Part shown: one piece after another, positions 49,978 to 60,401 of the stretch
Layout of the letters: each line of letters begins with the position of its first letter
Numbering within the stretch: the first letter of the stretch is position 1
Assembly (NCBI GenBank): GCA_019359415.1
Contig: JAHHHH010000012.1
Coordinates: forward strand, 55,152 to 119,151
DNA: 64,000 bases
Reading direction: 5' to 3'
DNA from: Iphinoe sp. HA4291-MV1
GTDB lineage: Bacteria > Cyanobacteriota > Cyanobacteriia > Cyanobacteriales > Nostocaceae
Position numbers and translations under genes: made by a program
Notes under the pieces: model-generated
Seen by the model: the letters and a program-made list of their open reading frames with translations, nothing else
Database searches by the model: none
Told to the model about the DNA's origin: nothing

Positions 49978-50463
49978 CTACTGAGATTGGTTGTTCGTGT
50001 TCGATTCTGGTTGAGCTGGAGCAACTTTTGCATCGACCTTCACACTTTTAACACCTTTAATCTCTTGTGCCAAAGTGGGGATTTTATTCAGTTGTTCTTG
50101 TGTTGGAACTGTTCCTGCTACTGTTACAGCACCTTCTTTAGAGTCAATTGTTAACTGACTGGCGGGTAAATTTGCCTCTAACTTACCGCGAATTTCGCTT
50201 TCTAAATCAGCATCAGCTCTGTCTGTATCACCACCAGTGACATTGCTACGTTGTTCGCGTGCTCTAATGTCAGACTCTATTTGGTCTTTACGAGCTTGGC
50301 TAGTGGCATCCTCTTGGGTTTTTTGAGCAGTGTCTTGTGCTGGAGGATTAACGTTTTCATTTGTCCCTGAAGGAGCATCTGCACTCGTTCTTGAAGGGGG
50401 TTCGCAACCAACCGCACCAACAGCTATGACACCACTAATGATCAATGGAATAAACTTATTCAT
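49978..50463 (-). CDS. BON-domain lipoprotein
   Basis: From the ATG at 50463 (GGGAGAGAG upstream) the protein has a lipoprotein signal, MNKFIPLIISGVIAVGAVGC, with the lipid-modified Cys at 20. A polar linker rich in Gln, Asp and Arg follows (about 25-85). The C-terminal BON domain (about 90-150) has IRGKLEANLPASQLTIDSKE and GAVTVAGTVPTQEQLNKIP. BON domains bind membranes or periplasmic partners; related proteins respond to osmotic stress. An in-frame upstream start would hide the signal and is rejected. Confidence 0.85.
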   Translation of the reverse strand: MNKFIPLIISGVIAVGAVGCEPPSRTSADAPSGTNENVNPPAQDTAQKTQEDATSQARKDQIESDIRAREQRSNVTGGDTDRADADLESEIRGKLEANLPASQLTIDSKEGAVTVAGTVPTQEQLNKIPTLAQEIKGVKSVKVDAKVAPAQPESNTNNQSQ

Positions 50464-50604
50464 TTTCTCTCTCCCGCCTAAATGTTGCAAAAGATTCATT
50501 ACACTGTTAATTGTGTGTGAGGTTGAGGAGCGAATCTTTGGAGGTCTAGAGTTAAGAGTCAATAATCCAGAGAAAGCTATTTTTGATGATTAACTCATAA
50601 CTCA

Positions 50605-51240
50605 CTAAACAGTTGTATCCCGACGATCAACAATAGTTACCGGAGGTTGATTATTTACAACGCGATCAGAGTAATCTGTGCGAGTGTCTGCAATATCAGG
50701 TGCATTATAGATATCAAACTCCTGAATACCCTGACTTCTCAAAACAGTTTCGGCATGACTAATTTCGTCATCTGTCCCATCTACTATTACCAGATAGTCA
50801 CCACGAGATACTCGTTCGTTGTATACTCTAGCTCGTTCTTCAGGAATTCCCAAACCAACGAGTGCACCTAACAACCCGCCAGCAGCTGCACCAATTCCAG
50901 CTCCAGCAGCAGTTGTAGCCAGAGTTGTAGCAATCTCACCTGCGAGTAATATAGGACCTACGCCAGGAACTGCCAAGCTTCCTAAACCGACGAGTAAACC
51001 AGTAATACCTCCTAATGTTGCACCTGTAACCGCTCCGGCTGCAGCTCCTTCATCAGCTTTGTTGCCAACACGCTTTTGCGTTTCGACACCAGCAATATCA
51101 CCGCTACGATCAGCATCTTTAGCAATGATAGAAATCTTATTCATTGGGAAACCAGCTTCTCTGAGTTCGGTGAGTGCATACTCGGCTTCACGACGGGTAG
51201 GAAACACGCCGACTGCACGCTTGTGTTTGCCCAAAGCCAT
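50605..51240 (-). CDS. YflT/GsiB-like general stress protein with glycine-zipper
   Basis: The 211-residue protein has an N-terminal general-stress (YflT, 'heat-induced stress') domain (VGVFPTRREAEYALTELREA, then ISIIAKDADRSGDI). A long Gly/Ala-rich hydrophobic centre follows (GAVTGATLGGITGLLVGLGS, AGAGIGAAAGGLLGALVGLG). The C-terminal part contains an ACT-like repeat of the first (ERVSRGDYLVIVDGTDDEIS). The family associates with membranes under osmotic or salt stress. It lies just upstream of the BON lipoprotein on the same strand, and both may respond to the same stress. Confidence 0.8.
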   Translation of the reverse strand: MALGKHKRAVGVFPTRREAEYALTELREAGFPMNKISIIAKDADRSGDIAGVETQKRVGNKADEGAAAGAVTGATLGGITGLLVGLGSLAVPGVGPILLAGEIATTLATTAAGAGIGAAAGGLLGALVGLGIPEERARVYNERVSRGDYLVIVDGTDDEISHAETVLRSQGIQEFDIYNAPDIADTRTDYSDRVVNNQPPVTIVDRRDTTV

Positions 51241-51660
51241 TTTACTCCTCCATTAAATAGCTAAAAAACGCACAAAAACATATAGCTTTTACTAGGTTTT
51301 ACTTCGTTTTGTGCTTATACTATAGTTTTGCCTTGTTTTGCTCTAACTTTCATCGTCCGCAGGTTAAGCTGAATATCTATCAATAGATTGGTTCTTTGTT
51401 TAAAAATGAAAGACAGCGAGCAGTTCAAAGAAGGATTTCCCTCACGAGTGAAACTGCGGTGAGCTTGGGAGGAGAGCCAGTGTGTTGCACAAGGCGGTTC
51501 CATAGTTCCTAAAAGAGGAAATTGCGCTTCAATTGTTCGGTTATACGACTTTCACTAACAAACAAATGCTTATAACCTCATAAATAGTAGTGACGTAAAT
51601 AGTAGTGAATGTCTGCTTAAAATGCTGTCAGCTGCTCTTTGATTCAAGGGGTGAAAACTT
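51241..51660. other. Gap between divergent stress and kinase genes
   Basis: A repeat GCTTATACTATAGTTTTGCC and A/T-rich stretches are seen. No gene or terminator is supported. Both flanking genes must have promoters here. Confidence 0.35.
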
Positions 51661-53148
51661 GTGTACAAATGGATCTTGCCGAGTCTGAGCGAAGTTTTAG
51701 CAAATAGTCAATCAACAGTGACTGAATGCTCATCTGTCAAAGCAGAACAGCAGTGGCGCGTAAGCGTCGCAGCGACAGAACAACTGTTATTAAATACTTT
51801 AGTATTAAAGACTTTATCAACAGCTTTACCTGAAGCCACACAAGGATTGGTTTTAGCTGCGCCAGCACCTGTTTTTAGCGAACCAACACTGGCTCAAAGC
51901 TTGCAGACAGTCAGTTTTACAGCAAAGCCATTTAACCCCCTGGCACTCATGCCATTTCAAATGCCTCCTAATGTGACTGTAGCAGATGCATTTGTTCGTG
52001 GGGAATCGGTTTTACCTGTATTAGGAACAGATCCGTTGGCAAGGGAGCAGTTTTGTTTAGTTTTCACTGAGCAATTTAGATTAGTGCTGGTTTTAGCTGA
52101 AGACACCAATGGTGATAAGACTTTTTCATTTTCTTTTGAGCCAGAAGTTGTTGAGTTAGCATGGCGATCGCTGGGAGCGCGAGTTGTCCTAAGCAATCCA
52201 GATTTGTTTGCCCATTTAGAAGAATTAGTACAAAAGTATAGTCCAGTAGCTCCAGATTACCGCATTGTGATGGAGTTCAGTCGTTTGCTACTGACGCAAT
52301 TTCCAGAACAAGAAGAAGATACGGAAATAGCAAAACACGGGGATGTAGGGACACGAGGACGTCCAGAATTTGTAGAAACTGTTGCTGTGTCGCCACATTT
52401 GTCCTTATGTGCGTCATCACAAGCGCATACTCGTCCTGATGTAGAACTGCTGCAAGCTTTTGCTCACGAAATTCGCACTCCTCTAACAACGATTCGTACC
52501 ATCACTCGTTTACTGCTCAAACAGAGCGATTTGCCTGTAAATGTTATCAAGCGTTTGGAACTTATTGATCGTGAATGTACTGAGCAAATTGACCGTATGG
52601 AGTTGCTCTTTAGAGCAGCAGAACTGGAAACATCTGCTACTGTAAAATGCACAAACACTCAACTTACGGCAATGTCTCTGGAGCAAGTGTTGCAGCAAAG
52701 TATTCCACGTTGGCAACAAGCAGCAAACCGACGGAATTTGACTTTGGATGTGATTTTACCCCAGCAGTTACCAACTGTAGTTAGTAATCCTACCATGTTG
52801 GACCGGGTTCTGACAGGTTTAATGGAGAATTTTACCCGTAGTTTACCTGCTGGTAGTCATATTCAAGTACAAGTTATCCCCGCTGGGGATCAACTGAAAT
52901 TGCAATTATTGCCCTTACCCCAGGTGGCAGATAATGGAAAGATGTCAGCATCTGGATGCACACCGCCAATTCGTAAGGCTCTCGGTCAACTACTCATGTT
53001 CCAACCGGAGACAGGTACGATAAGTCTGAATCTAAAAGCAACCAAGCATTTATTTCAAGCGATCGGGGGTAAACTCATTGTACGCGATCGCCCACGTCAT
53101 GGAGAAGTGCTAACGATTTTTCTTCCCTTGGAAGTCAGCAGTCAGTGA
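51661..53148 (+). CDS. Histidine kinase-like protein with degenerate ATPase domain
   Basis: The 495-residue protein (GTG start) has an N-terminal region of unknown fold (about 60-215: FCLVFTEQFRLVLVLAEDTN, EPEVVELAWRSLGARV), a short linker and a regular H-box LLQAFAHEIRTPLTTIRTIT with His269. The ATPase part is recognisable by its order (LDRVLTGLMENFTRSLPAGS, then LNLKATKHLFQAIGGKLIVR and RPRHGEVLTIFLPL). However, the G1 box (DxGxG) and the G2 box (GxGLG) are missing. It could be phosphorylated on His but not by itself. It may act as an acceptor for another kinase. I recall similar cyanobacterial proteins, so this may be family-wide. Confidence 0.75.
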   Translation: MYKWILPSLSEVLANSQSTVTECSSVKAEQQWRVSVAATEQLLLNTLVLKTLSTALPEATQGLVLAAPAPVFSEPTLAQSLQTVSFTAKPFNPLALMPFQMPPNVTVADAFVRGESVLPVLGTDPLAREQFCLVFTEQFRLVLVLAEDTNGDKTFSFSFEPEVVELAWRSLGARVVLSNPDLFAHLEELVQKYSPVAPDYRIVMEFSRLLLTQFPEQEEDTEIAKHGDVGTRGRPEFVETVAVSPHLSLCASSQAHTRPDVELLQAFAHEIRTPLTTIRTITRLLLKQSDLPVNVIKRLELIDRECTEQIDRMELLFRAAELETSATVKCTNTQLTAMSLEQVLQQSIPRWQQAANRRNLTLDVILPQQLPTVVSNPTMLDRVLTGLMENFTRSLPAGSHIQVQVIPAGDQLKLQLLPLPQVADNGKMSASGCTPPIRKALGQLLMFQPETGTISLNLKATKHLFQAIGGKLIVRDRPRHGEVLTIFLPLEVSSQ

Positions 53149-53501
53149 AGACTCACCGGGGTGGGGTGGAGCATCAAATTTGGAGTAACAAAACAGTAAT
53201 AAATCACACGATCGCCTGCGACAGGAACTATGATGTAAAACCGTTGGGTCTATGAACCAGACCAGACGCATTGACGCAACAGTTTACTGATTGTACTTGC
53301 GATATCAAAGTGCTACGCGTACTTTCAAAGTACCCTGTGAGGGTACTGTCTTCTGTTGATAGACTTTCTGAAAATAGAAGGTAGTTAATATCAGGGGTTC
53401 GCTGTTTGCAATCATTCTCTGCTCTGTGTTATGGAGAGTAAGAGCTATTGTTTGCCATCGCTTATCTCATTACTCATCTGAAAAAGGAGAACATTTTTAA
53501 G
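53149..53501. other. Gap upstream of the metalloprotease gene
   Basis: An inverted pair AGTGCTACGCGTACTTTCAAAGTACC with GGGTACT (about 53310-53345) forms small hairpins. An AAAAAGGAGA ribosome site stands at 53481-53490. No gene is supported. Confidence 0.4.
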
Positions 53502-54581
53502 ATGACTCGAAAAAAGAAAAAGTCTGTTCGGTTTGAATGTGAGCATCAACTTTACTCCAGATGCCCTATCTGTTGTATTGTCCCACCCCATATGCTGGAA
53601 CACGTTGCAGTCAATGGTAACCCCCAGCAGCGTGAGTGGGCCTTTCGCACATTAAATGTTTCGGCACAATTTCGTGGACGGCGGAACATAGTAGGTGCTG
53701 TCAATTTTGCGGTTTCCCCTGGTCAAAAGCGCCGTAGCATCTATGATGCCAAAAATAGTGAACAACTCCCTGGTATACTGGTGCGTGGAGAAGGCGACCC
53801 CGCAAGCAACGATATGGTGGTCAACGAAGCCTACGATGGCGCTGGTGCAACTTATGATTTGTTCACAGAGATTTTTGAGCGCAATTCTATTGATGACAAG
53901 GGACTGCGTTTAGACTCTAGCGTGCATTACGGTGTTAAGTACGACAACGCCTTTTGGAATGGCGATCAGATGGTTTATGGTGATGGTGATGATGAGCTAT
54001 TTCAACGTTTTACCATATCTATAGATGTCATAGGGCATGAGTTAACTCATGGGGTTACTCAGTATGAAGCTGGTCTCATCTACTATGGAGAACCTGGAGC
54101 ACTCAATGAGTCATTCTCTGATGTTTTCGGCTCTCTTGTTAAACAGCGAGTCAAAAATCAAACTGCGGAGCAGGCAGACTGGATTATTGGAGAAGGTCTA
54201 TTTACACCCAAGGTTAAAGCCGTTGGTATTCGCTCAATGAAAGCGCCTGGACAAGCGTATGATGACCCAACGCTAGGTAAAGACCCCCAACCAGCGCATA
54301 TGAAAGACAAATACACTGGTATGCAAGATAACGGTGGAGTCCATATCAACTCAGGTATTCCCAATTATGCCTTTTATCTAACAGCAACGGAAATTGGCGG
54401 CTATGCTTGGGAAAAAGCAGGGAAAATCTGGTACATTGCTTTGCGCGATCGCCTGAAATCCAAAGCCGATTTTAAAGAGGCTGCCAATACAACTATCAAA
54501 GTTGCTGAAGAACTCTACGGTCAAGGAAGCAAAGAACACAAAGCAGTGCAGAATTCTTGGCAAAAGGTAGGTGTTCTTTAA
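53502..54581 (+). CDS. Thermolysin-like (M4) metalloprotease
   Basis: The 359-residue protein has the zinc motif VIGHELTHGVTQYEAGL and the third ligand Glu in GALNESFSDVFGSL. The C-terminal catalytic His lies in the DNGGVHINSGIPN segment. There is no signal peptide and no typical pro-domain (FTP/PepSY). Instead a short Cys-containing N-terminus (FECEHQLYSRCPICCIVPPH) precedes the protease domain. This is the form found in cyanobacterial and other bacterial 'protealysin-like' enzymes, which are cytoplasmic or exported without a Sec signal. The ATG at 53502 fits the ribosome site 11 bases upstream. Confidence 0.9.
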   Translation: MTRKKKKSVRFECEHQLYSRCPICCIVPPHMLEHVAVNGNPQQREWAFRTLNVSAQFRGRRNIVGAVNFAVSPGQKRRSIYDAKNSEQLPGILVRGEGDPASNDMVVNEAYDGAGATYDLFTEIFERNSIDDKGLRLDSSVHYGVKYDNAFWNGDQMVYGDGDDELFQRFTISIDVIGHELTHGVTQYEAGLIYYGEPGALNESFSDVFGSLVKQRVKNQTAEQADWIIGEGLFTPKVKAVGIRSMKAPGQAYDDPTLGKDPQPAHMKDKYTGMQDNGGVHINSGIPNYAFYLTATEIGGYAWEKAGKIWYIALRDRLKSKADFKEAANTTIKVAEELYGQGSKEHKAVQNSWQKVGVL

Positions 54582-54591
54582 AATTGCGAAC

Positions 54592-54690
54592 TATGAATCA
54601 TGAAACTTTTCATGATTCATAAGTAGAGTAGCGATCATGAACTGTGTTCTGATTTATGCAGTTCATAATCGCTACTTATATTTTTTTTTA
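54592..54690. terminator. Double hairpin between convergent genes
   Basis: The first hairpin (about 54592-54621) has a 14-bp perfect stem, arm TATGAATCATGAAA. The second (54629-54674) pairs TAGCGAT-ATGAACTG with CAGTTCAT-ATCGCTA and is followed by TATTTTTTTTT. It would terminate the protease gene and, in reverse, the phosphoribosyltransferase gene. Confidence 0.75.
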
Positions 54691-54711
54691 GAACTGAATA
54701 TTTTAAGATGA

Positions 54712-55398
54712 CTAATTCATAATCTCTTCGTTTTGTTGCAGTAGATATTCAAAAGCTTGCTCTGTCTCTATCTGTGGAAATTCTAAGTAAAAATTGCTCA
54801 CACTGAAGAAACGTTTTGGTGTTGATAACACAACTACGCGATCGCCCCACTGATGCAACCAAGGTAGTAACTGCAAAGGCGCTACTGGAGTACATAACCA
54901 AACTTCTGCTGGAGAGAGTGCCACCAGAGATGTTGCTGCCACTGCCATTGTCATACCTGTAGCAACACCATCATCAACTAAGATGAGGGTGGCACCTTCA
55001 GTATTCACCTGCGGACAAGCAGGACTTAATTGAGCTTGAAGAGACTTCGCTTGACTAATAGCTGCATCTAGTGATGCTTCTTGCCACCCACAATCCGGTG
55101 TACGGCGAAAAGACAGCTTCTGCTGATCCCAAAGAACATTTCCGGAAGCAGTAACCGCGCCAATAGCCAACTCAGGGTTTTCTGGATGGCTAATTTTCTT
55201 CGCAACCTCTACCGTCAACGGACAGTTGAGGAGACGCGCCACTGGTGCTGCGACTGGCAGTCCTCCTCTTGGCAAAGCATAGACAATTGTTACAGGTTTT
55301 GCAACTTGGTTAGTTTGCTGGGTCAAAATAGCATAAATCGCCTGTGCCAGTTGCTCACCAGCTTGGGTGCGATTAACAAAAAGCGGGATGTTTATCAT
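54712..55398 (-). CDS. Phosphoribosyltransferase-domain protein
   Basis: The 228-residue protein has the type I PRT fold: the PRPP loop LILVDDGVATGMTMAVAA, an N-terminal YALPRGGLPVAAPVARLLNC stretch and LTVEVAKKISHPENPELAIG. It resembles the cyanobacterial proteins that pair a PRT with dienelactone hydrolase-type neighbours. No neighbouring purine gene clarifies the substrate. Confidence 0.85.
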   Translation of the reverse strand: MINIPLFVNRTQAGEQLAQAIYAILTQQTNQVAKPVTIVYALPRGGLPVAAPVARLLNCPLTVEVAKKISHPENPELAIGAVTASGNVLWDQQKLSFRRTPDCGWQEASLDAAISQAKSLQAQLSPACPQVNTEGATLILVDDGVATGMTMAVAATSLVALSPAEVWLCTPVAPLQLLPWLHQWGDRVVVLSTPKRFFSVSNFYLEFPQIETEQAFEYLLQQNEEIMN

Positions 55399-55788
55399 GG
55401 TTTTCCCAGCACACGCCTACGCTTTTATCATGACTGATTTTGGCTCAAGTTAATCAGAGATAACAGATAATCACCCCTGAGCCGCTATGCCCTCTGGGCA
55501 TGCTACGCACCGAGAGTGCCTGTCCACAGGACTTACAAAGAAGGCGGTTCATAAATTCTCACAACTCAAATAGGATTGCTATAAATAAAGATGTTGACAT
55601 TTGGAAAATAACGCAAATATAGTAGTCATGAAAAAAGTAGAGAATGAGATTAGGATAGATGATGGACCAAAATAAGATTAAAAATTAAATTTATAAGTAA
55701 AGCTCAAAGCACTCAAACAATAGCTGACGAATTTTTGAAGAGCAAAATTTTTCATATCATCCATATATAATGAATTTTGGCTGAATAA
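55399..55788. other. kdpA promoter region
   Basis: It has a GC-rich dispersed repeat at about 55485-55540 (GCCCTCTGGGCATGCTACGC and nearby) followed by 200 AT-rich bases. No KdpE-like site can be identified by eye. Confidence 0.35.
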
Positions 55789-57495
55789 ATGGGACAAGGA
55801 TTTTTTCAAATTGGGGTAACGTTGTGTATTGTGATTGCAATCACTCCTATATTGGGCAGATACATGGCGCGTGTTTTCTTGGGAGAAAAAACGCTGCTTG
55901 ATCCAGTGATGAACCCAATCGAGCGAACTATCTATATATTGTCAGGTACACGTGGAAAAGATAACATGACGGGTTGGCAGTATGCCAAAGCAGTCCTTTA
56001 CAGCAACATTATCATGGGTGTTGTGGTTTTTCTGCTCATATGTTTGCAGAAATTCCTACCCTGGAATCCCATTAGATTACCTGCTCCCAGATGGGATATA
56101 GCTTTACATACTACAATTTCATTTTTAACAAACACTGACCAACAGCACTACTCTGGTGAGACAACCTTAAGTTATTTCAGCCAAACAGCAGCTTTAGCTT
56201 TTTTGATGTTTACCTCAGCAGCGACTGGATTAGCAGTTGGGATCGCATTTATAAGAGGTCTGAGCGGTAGACAACTGGGAAATTTCTACGTTGATCTCAC
56301 CCGTTCAATCACGCGCATATTGCTGCCAATTTCAATTGTAGGTGCGATCGCACTACTGACATTGGGCATACCGCAAACATTAGATGGACCTTTGAAATTG
56401 ACAACATTGGAAGGAGCAACGCAGTATATAGCTAGAGGTCCAGTTGCTTCCTTTGAAATCATCAAACAGTTGGGAGAGAACGGCGGCGGTTTTTTTGGAG
56501 CAAACTCTGCTCACCCGTTTGAAAATCCCAATGGTATTTCTAACTTCATAGAAATCATCGCCATGCTTTGTATTCCAGCAGCGTTGATTTACACCTACGG
56601 TTTGTTTGCCAACAACACCAAGCAAGCTTGGCTACTTTTTTGGATGGTTTTTGCCATCTATGCGGTTTTGATTGGTGTCACAGCGGTTGGTGAGTATCAA
56701 GGCAATCCCCTTGTTGATGACGCACTGGGATTAGAACAGCCTAATTTAGAGGGTAAGGAAGTCAGGTTTGGCTGGGCACAAACGGTGTTGTGGGCAATCA
56801 CGACTACTGGAACTATGAGTGGTTCTGTGAACGGGATGCTTGATTCTCTCATGCCACCCGGAGGCTTTTCCACTCTATTGAACTTGTTTTTGCAGATAGT
56901 TTGGGGTGGACAAGGAACAGGAGCCGCTTACTTATTCATTTATTCAATTCTCACCGTATTCGTCACAGGACTAATGGTGGGACGCACTCCAGAGTTTTTA
57001 GGGCGCAAAATTGAAAAGCGAGAAATTGTCCTTGCCAGTATTGTGCTGCTGGTTCACCCAATTGCAGTATTGATTCCTAGTGCAATTGCCTTAGCATTTC
57101 CAAATACCTTAGCATTTCTTATCCCACCACCAGGATACACAGGTTCCCCTGAATTTCACAACATCTCACGAGTCATTTATGAATACGCCTCAGCAAGTGC
57201 TAACAATGGTTCTGGCTTGGAGGGGTTGGGAGATAGCACTTTGTGGTGGAACTTAAGTACCTGTTTTAGCATTCTTGTGGGGAGATACATACCAATTATT
57301 GCCATCCTGCTCTTAGCAGACAGCATGACACACAAACAACCAGTACCTGAAACTCCAGGTACCCTCAGAACTGACTCTACACTATTTACTGCTGTCACAG
57401 CTGGAGTCATTTTGATTTTGGGTGTGCTGACATTCTTCCCCGTTTTAGCTTTAGGACCGATCGCCGAAGGTTTTAAACTTGCTAGTGGGAATTAG
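55789..57495 (+). CDS. kdpA: K+-transporting ATPase subunit KdpA
   Basis: KdpA is the K+-selective membrane subunit. The 568 residues have the filter-region motifs [10 protein letters not shown] and [19 protein letters not shown]. They also have [19 protein letters not shown] and [12 protein letters not shown], and about ten hydrophobic segments. The stop codon falls in the first unit of a heptamer repeat. It opens the operon kdpA-kdpB-kdpG-kdpC-kdpD. Confidence 0.95.
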   Translation: MGQGFFQIGVTLCIVIAITPILGRYMARVFLGEKTLLDPVMNPIERTIYILSGTRGKDNMTGWQYAKAVLYSNIIMGVVVFLLICLQKFLPWNPIRLPAPRWDIALHTTISFLTNTDQQHYSGETTLSYFSQTAALAFLMFTSAATGLAVGIAFIRGLSGRQLGNFYVDLTRSITRILLPISIVGAIALLTLGIPQTLDGPLKLTTLEGATQYIARGPVASFEIIKQLGENGGGFFGANSAHPFENPNGISNFIEIIAMLCIPAALIYTYGLFANNTKQAWLLFWMVFAIYAVLIGVTAVGEYQGNPLVDDALGLEQPNLEGKEVRFGWAQTVLWAITTTGTMSGSVNGMLDSLMPPGGFSTLLNLFLQIVWGGQGTGAAYLFIYSILTVFVTGLMVGRTPEFLGRKIEKREIVLASIVLLVHPIAVLIPSAIALAFPNTLAFLIPPPGYTGSPEFHNISRVIYEYASASANNGSGLEGLGDSTLWWNLSTCFSILVGRYIPIIAILLLADSMTHKQPVPETPGTLRTDSTLFTAVTAGVILILGVLTFFPVLALGPIAEGFKLASGN

Positions 57496-57591
57496 TCATT
57501 AGTCATTGGTCATTGGTCATTGGTCATTAGTCATTGGTCATTAGTCATTAGTCATTGGTCATTAGTCATTAGTCATTGGTCATTAGTCATT
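57494..57591 (+). repeat. 14 tandem heptamers (RGTCATT)
   Basis: Fourteen units of AGTCATT or GGTCATT follow the kdpA stop with no interruption. This is a short tandemly repeated repetitive (STRR) sequence as known in Nostoc-type genomes. A CCCATTGCCCATTGCCC-type repeat follows. Confidence 0.9.
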
Positions 57592-57642
57592 AGTTTTGTC
57601 CCATTGCCCATTGCCCCTTGCCCATTATTTTGAATTGTTTCT

Positions 57643-59745
57643 ATGGACTCCGCAAATCCTTCATCCAAACCTTCTTATTCTCCTCGTAAAAGCGATCGCC
57701 GCCAAGCACATAAACAATCGCGCGTCAGTACGAGAGGAATTTACCGAAGAGCTATCAAAGATGCCTTTATCAAGCTTCATCCCAAGTACGCAATCAGAAA
57801 CCCAGTCATGTTTTTGGTTTGGGTTGGTACTATCATCACCTTAGTGGTGACCATCGACCCTTATTTGTTTGGTCCAGTATCAGGAAATAACCTGCGACTT
57901 TTCAACGGATTCATTACCGGGATTTTATTCTTCACCGTTTTATTTGCCAACTTTGCTGAAGCAGTCGCCCAAGGGCGGGGTAAAGCGCAAGCTGATGCTT
58001 TAAGATCAACCAAGTCAGAAACAATTGCCAAAAAACTCGCCACTGATGGTTCAGTCACTGAAGTCACTTCCACCAGCTTAGTGAAAGGCGATACGGTGTA
58101 CGTGGTTGCTGGTGATATTATCCCCGCTGATGGGGAAGTGATTATGGGTGTTGCTAGCGTGGATGAATCTGCAATTACTGGGGAATCTGCGCCAGTGCTG
58201 AAGGAAACAGGTTCAGATGTGGCGAGTTCTGTAACTGGTGGTACACGAATTATATCTGATGAACTGATCATCCGTATCACAGCAGACCCAGGCAAAGGGT
58301 TTATTGACCGTATGATTGCCTTGGTAGAAGGGGCAGAACGTACAAAAACACCGAATGAAATTGCTTTGACAGTGTTATTAGCAGTTTTGACTTTGGTGTT
58401 TTTGTTTGTCGTGGTGACTTTGAGTGCGATCGCAAACTACGTCAGAAGTCCAATTAGTGTCGCAATATTGGTTGCCTTGTTAGTTGCGTTGATTCCCACC
58501 ACAATTGGGGGGTTACTGAGTGCGATCACGATTGCTGGGATGGATCGAGTCGTCCAATTTAACGTCATAGCCACCTCAGGACGAGCAGTAGAAGCATGTG
58601 GTGATGTCAATACCTTGGTGCTCGATAAGACAGGTACAATCACTCTAGGTAACCGCTTGGCAGAAGAGTTTATCCCTATCAACGGGTATTCAATTGAGGA
58701 AGTTGCCAATGTGGCTCTAGCAGCAAGCATTTTTGATGATACACCAGAAGGAAAATCAATTGTTCGACTAGCACAAAGGTTAGGAGCAACGATTGATTTT
58801 GATCGCAACAGAGCTGAAGCTATAGAGTTTTCAGCAAAAACCCGTATGAGTGGCACAAACTTACCCAATGGAAGCCAAGTACGTAAGGGCGCAGTGTCGG
58901 CAATTGAGGGATTTGTTCGTTCCCGCAATGGACAACAGACACCAGAACTGGATGCAACATATAAAAGAATTTCCCAACTGGGAGGTACACCCTTAGCAGT
59001 AGCCCTGAAGAGTGAAATTTACGGCGTCATTTATCTTAAGGATATTATCAAACCAGGTATCCACGAACGTTTTGACCAGTTGCGACGGATGGGAGTGCGT
59101 ACCATCATGCTAACTGGTGATAACTGCATTACCGCATCTGTCATTGCCCAAGAAGCTGGAGTCGATGACTTTATTGCCGAAGCAACCCCAGAAGACAAAA
59201 TCTCTGTGATTCAGCGGGAACAGGCGGCGGGTAAACTGGTGGCGATGACGGGTGATGGTACTAACGATGCGCCCGCACTAGCTCAGGCAAATGTCGGGGT
59301 AGCAATGAATACTGGTACTCAAGCGGCAAAAGAAGCAGCCAATATGGTGGATTTGGACTCTGATCCCACAAAGCTGATTGATGTTGTTGCTATTGGAAAA
59401 CAACTGCTGATAACTCGCGGTGCTTTGACGACGTTTTCTATTGCCAATGATATTGCCAAGTACTTTGCGATTATCCCAGTGTTATTTACTTCGGCTAATT
59501 TGGGAAGTTTAAATATCATGAAGTTAACTAGTACTAATTCTGCAGTGCTGTCAGCATTAATTTACAACGCTTTGATTATTCCAGCTTTGATTCCTTTAGC
59601 GCTAACAGGTGTAAAATTTAGACCTCTGACAGCTAATCAGCTTTTGCAACGAAATATTTTTATTTATGGTTTGGGAGGCGTGATTGCACCATTTATCGCG
59701 ATTAAGTTGATTGATATGTTGATTAGTTTGGTGGGATTGGTTTAG
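57643..59745 (+). CDS. kdpB: K+-transporting P-type ATPase subunit KdpB
   Basis: The 700-residue P-type ATPase has the phosphorylation site [13 protein letters not shown], the TGES loop ([15 protein letters not shown]), the [12 protein letters not shown] and [15 protein letters not shown] motifs, and the transmembrane helices expected for KdpB. The basic N-terminal tail (residues 1-40) is typical for cyanobacterial KdpB. It lies behind kdpA, separated by repeats. Confidence 0.96.
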   Translation: MDSANPSSKPSYSPRKSDRRQAHKQSRVSTRGIYRRAIKDAFIKLHPKYAIRNPVMFLVWVGTIITLVVTIDPYLFGPVSGNNLRLFNGFITGILFFTVLFANFAEAVAQGRGKAQADALRSTKSETIAKKLATDGSVTEVTSTSLVKGDTVYVVAGDIIPADGEVIMGVASVDESAITGESAPVLKETGSDVASSVTGGTRIISDELIIRITADPGKGFIDRMIALVEGAERTKTPNEIALTVLLAVLTLVFLFVVVTLSAIANYVRSPISVAILVALLVALIPTTIGGLLSAITIAGMDRVVQFNVIATSGRAVEACGDVNTLVLDKTGTITLGNRLAEEFIPINGYSIEEVANVALAASIFDDTPEGKSIVRLAQRLGATIDFDRNRAEAIEFSAKTRMSGTNLPNGSQVRKGAVSAIEGFVRSRNGQQTPELDATYKRISQLGGTPLAVALKSEIYGVIYLKDIIKPGIHERFDQLRRMGVRTIMLTGDNCITASVIAQEAGVDDFIAEATPEDKISVIQREQAAGKLVAMTGDGTNDAPALAQANVGVAMNTGTQAAKEAANMVDLDSDPTKLIDVVAIGKQLLITRGALTTFSIANDIAKYFAIIPVLFTSANLGSLNIMKLTSTNSAVLSALIYNALIIPALIPLALTGVKFRPLTANQLLQRNIFIYGLGGVIAPFIAIKLIDMLISLVGLV

Positions 59746-60071
59746 GAAGAAACGGGTGTGGTCAATCATTGGTTGGTGGGCAATGGGCAATGGGCAATGG
59801 GCAATGGGAAACTGGATTCTTAATTTTGAATTTTGAATTTTGTTAGCGCAGCGGGACGCAGTCCATTTTGAATTGTTTTGTCCCCTTGTCTATTCCTTTA
59901 CCAACAGGTTTTAACCACACCCGGAAGAAACGAACCGTCTTCGCGTAAGTCCTGCGGACAGGCTACGCCAACAAAGCAGCGTGTCCGCAGGACTCAGCGT
60001 CTCGTTGGCGCAATCTCTCGTAGAGAAGAGAAGACGCAAAGAACGCCAAGGAAGGAGGAAAAAAGAGGAAT
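59746..60071. repeat. kdpB-kdpG spacer with repeats
   Basis: The GGGCAAT heptamer is repeated four times (about 59778-59807). Then TTTGAATT units and a dispersed repeat (about 59945-60025: GTCCTGCGGACAGGCTACGC and GTAGAGAAGAGAAGA) follow. The latter is the same family that encodes the extra CobA N-terminus. An AGGAAGGAGG ribosome-like site lies before kdpG. Confidence 0.6.
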
Positions 60072-60344
60072 ATGAGAAAAGACTTTGATGTGTTAGGTAA
60101 GTTGTTATCAATGAATATAGTTGAGGCAATTTCTTTTATCTGGTTGAAATGGCGTTCTCAAAAGTTGCCTCTCGCTATTTTTGTAGCGCTGTGCTTCAAT
60201 GCGCTGATTGCCTCTATGATTTATGTTGCCGCTGACGGTACTTTTGAACGCCTTTCTGCTTGGGCGTTTGGTGTTTTGGGATTGGTAACACTGGTCATTG
60301 TCATTTACTTGTTTGTTGTCGTTTTTCAACCAGAACGATTCTAA
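60072..60344 (+). CDS. kdpG: KdpG/KdpF-like small membrane subunit
   Basis: The 90-residue protein has two predicted helices (LPLAIFVALCFNALIASMIY and AFGVLGLVTLVIVIYLFVVV) and ends FQPERF like KdpF. In Anabaena a gene called kdpG occupies exactly this place between kdpB and kdpC; the last helix corresponds to KdpF. It probably stabilises the KdpABC complex. The ATG has GGAATATG-like spacing after an A/G-rich stretch. Confidence 0.75.
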   Translation: MRKDFDVLGKLLSMNIVEAISFIWLKWRSQKLPLAIFVALCFNALIASMIYVAADGTFERLSAWAFGVLGLVTLVIVIYLFVVVFQPERF

Positions 60345-60401
60345 GGCGGCAACAAAATTTTGTTAATTCTTACAGTAAATTTAAGAGGGTGTTAAAAAAA
60401 T

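Noticed and set aside
49978-50562. 194-codon version of the BON protein
   Set aside because: The start at 50463 gives a proper lipoprotein signal and has a ribosome site.
53448-53501. 18-codon extension of the M4 protease
   Set aside because: The AAAAAGGAGA site lies inside it and points to the ATG at 53502.
57494-57591. Heptamer array as a CRISPR
   Set aside because: Units of seven bases without spacers; it is a short tandem repeat.
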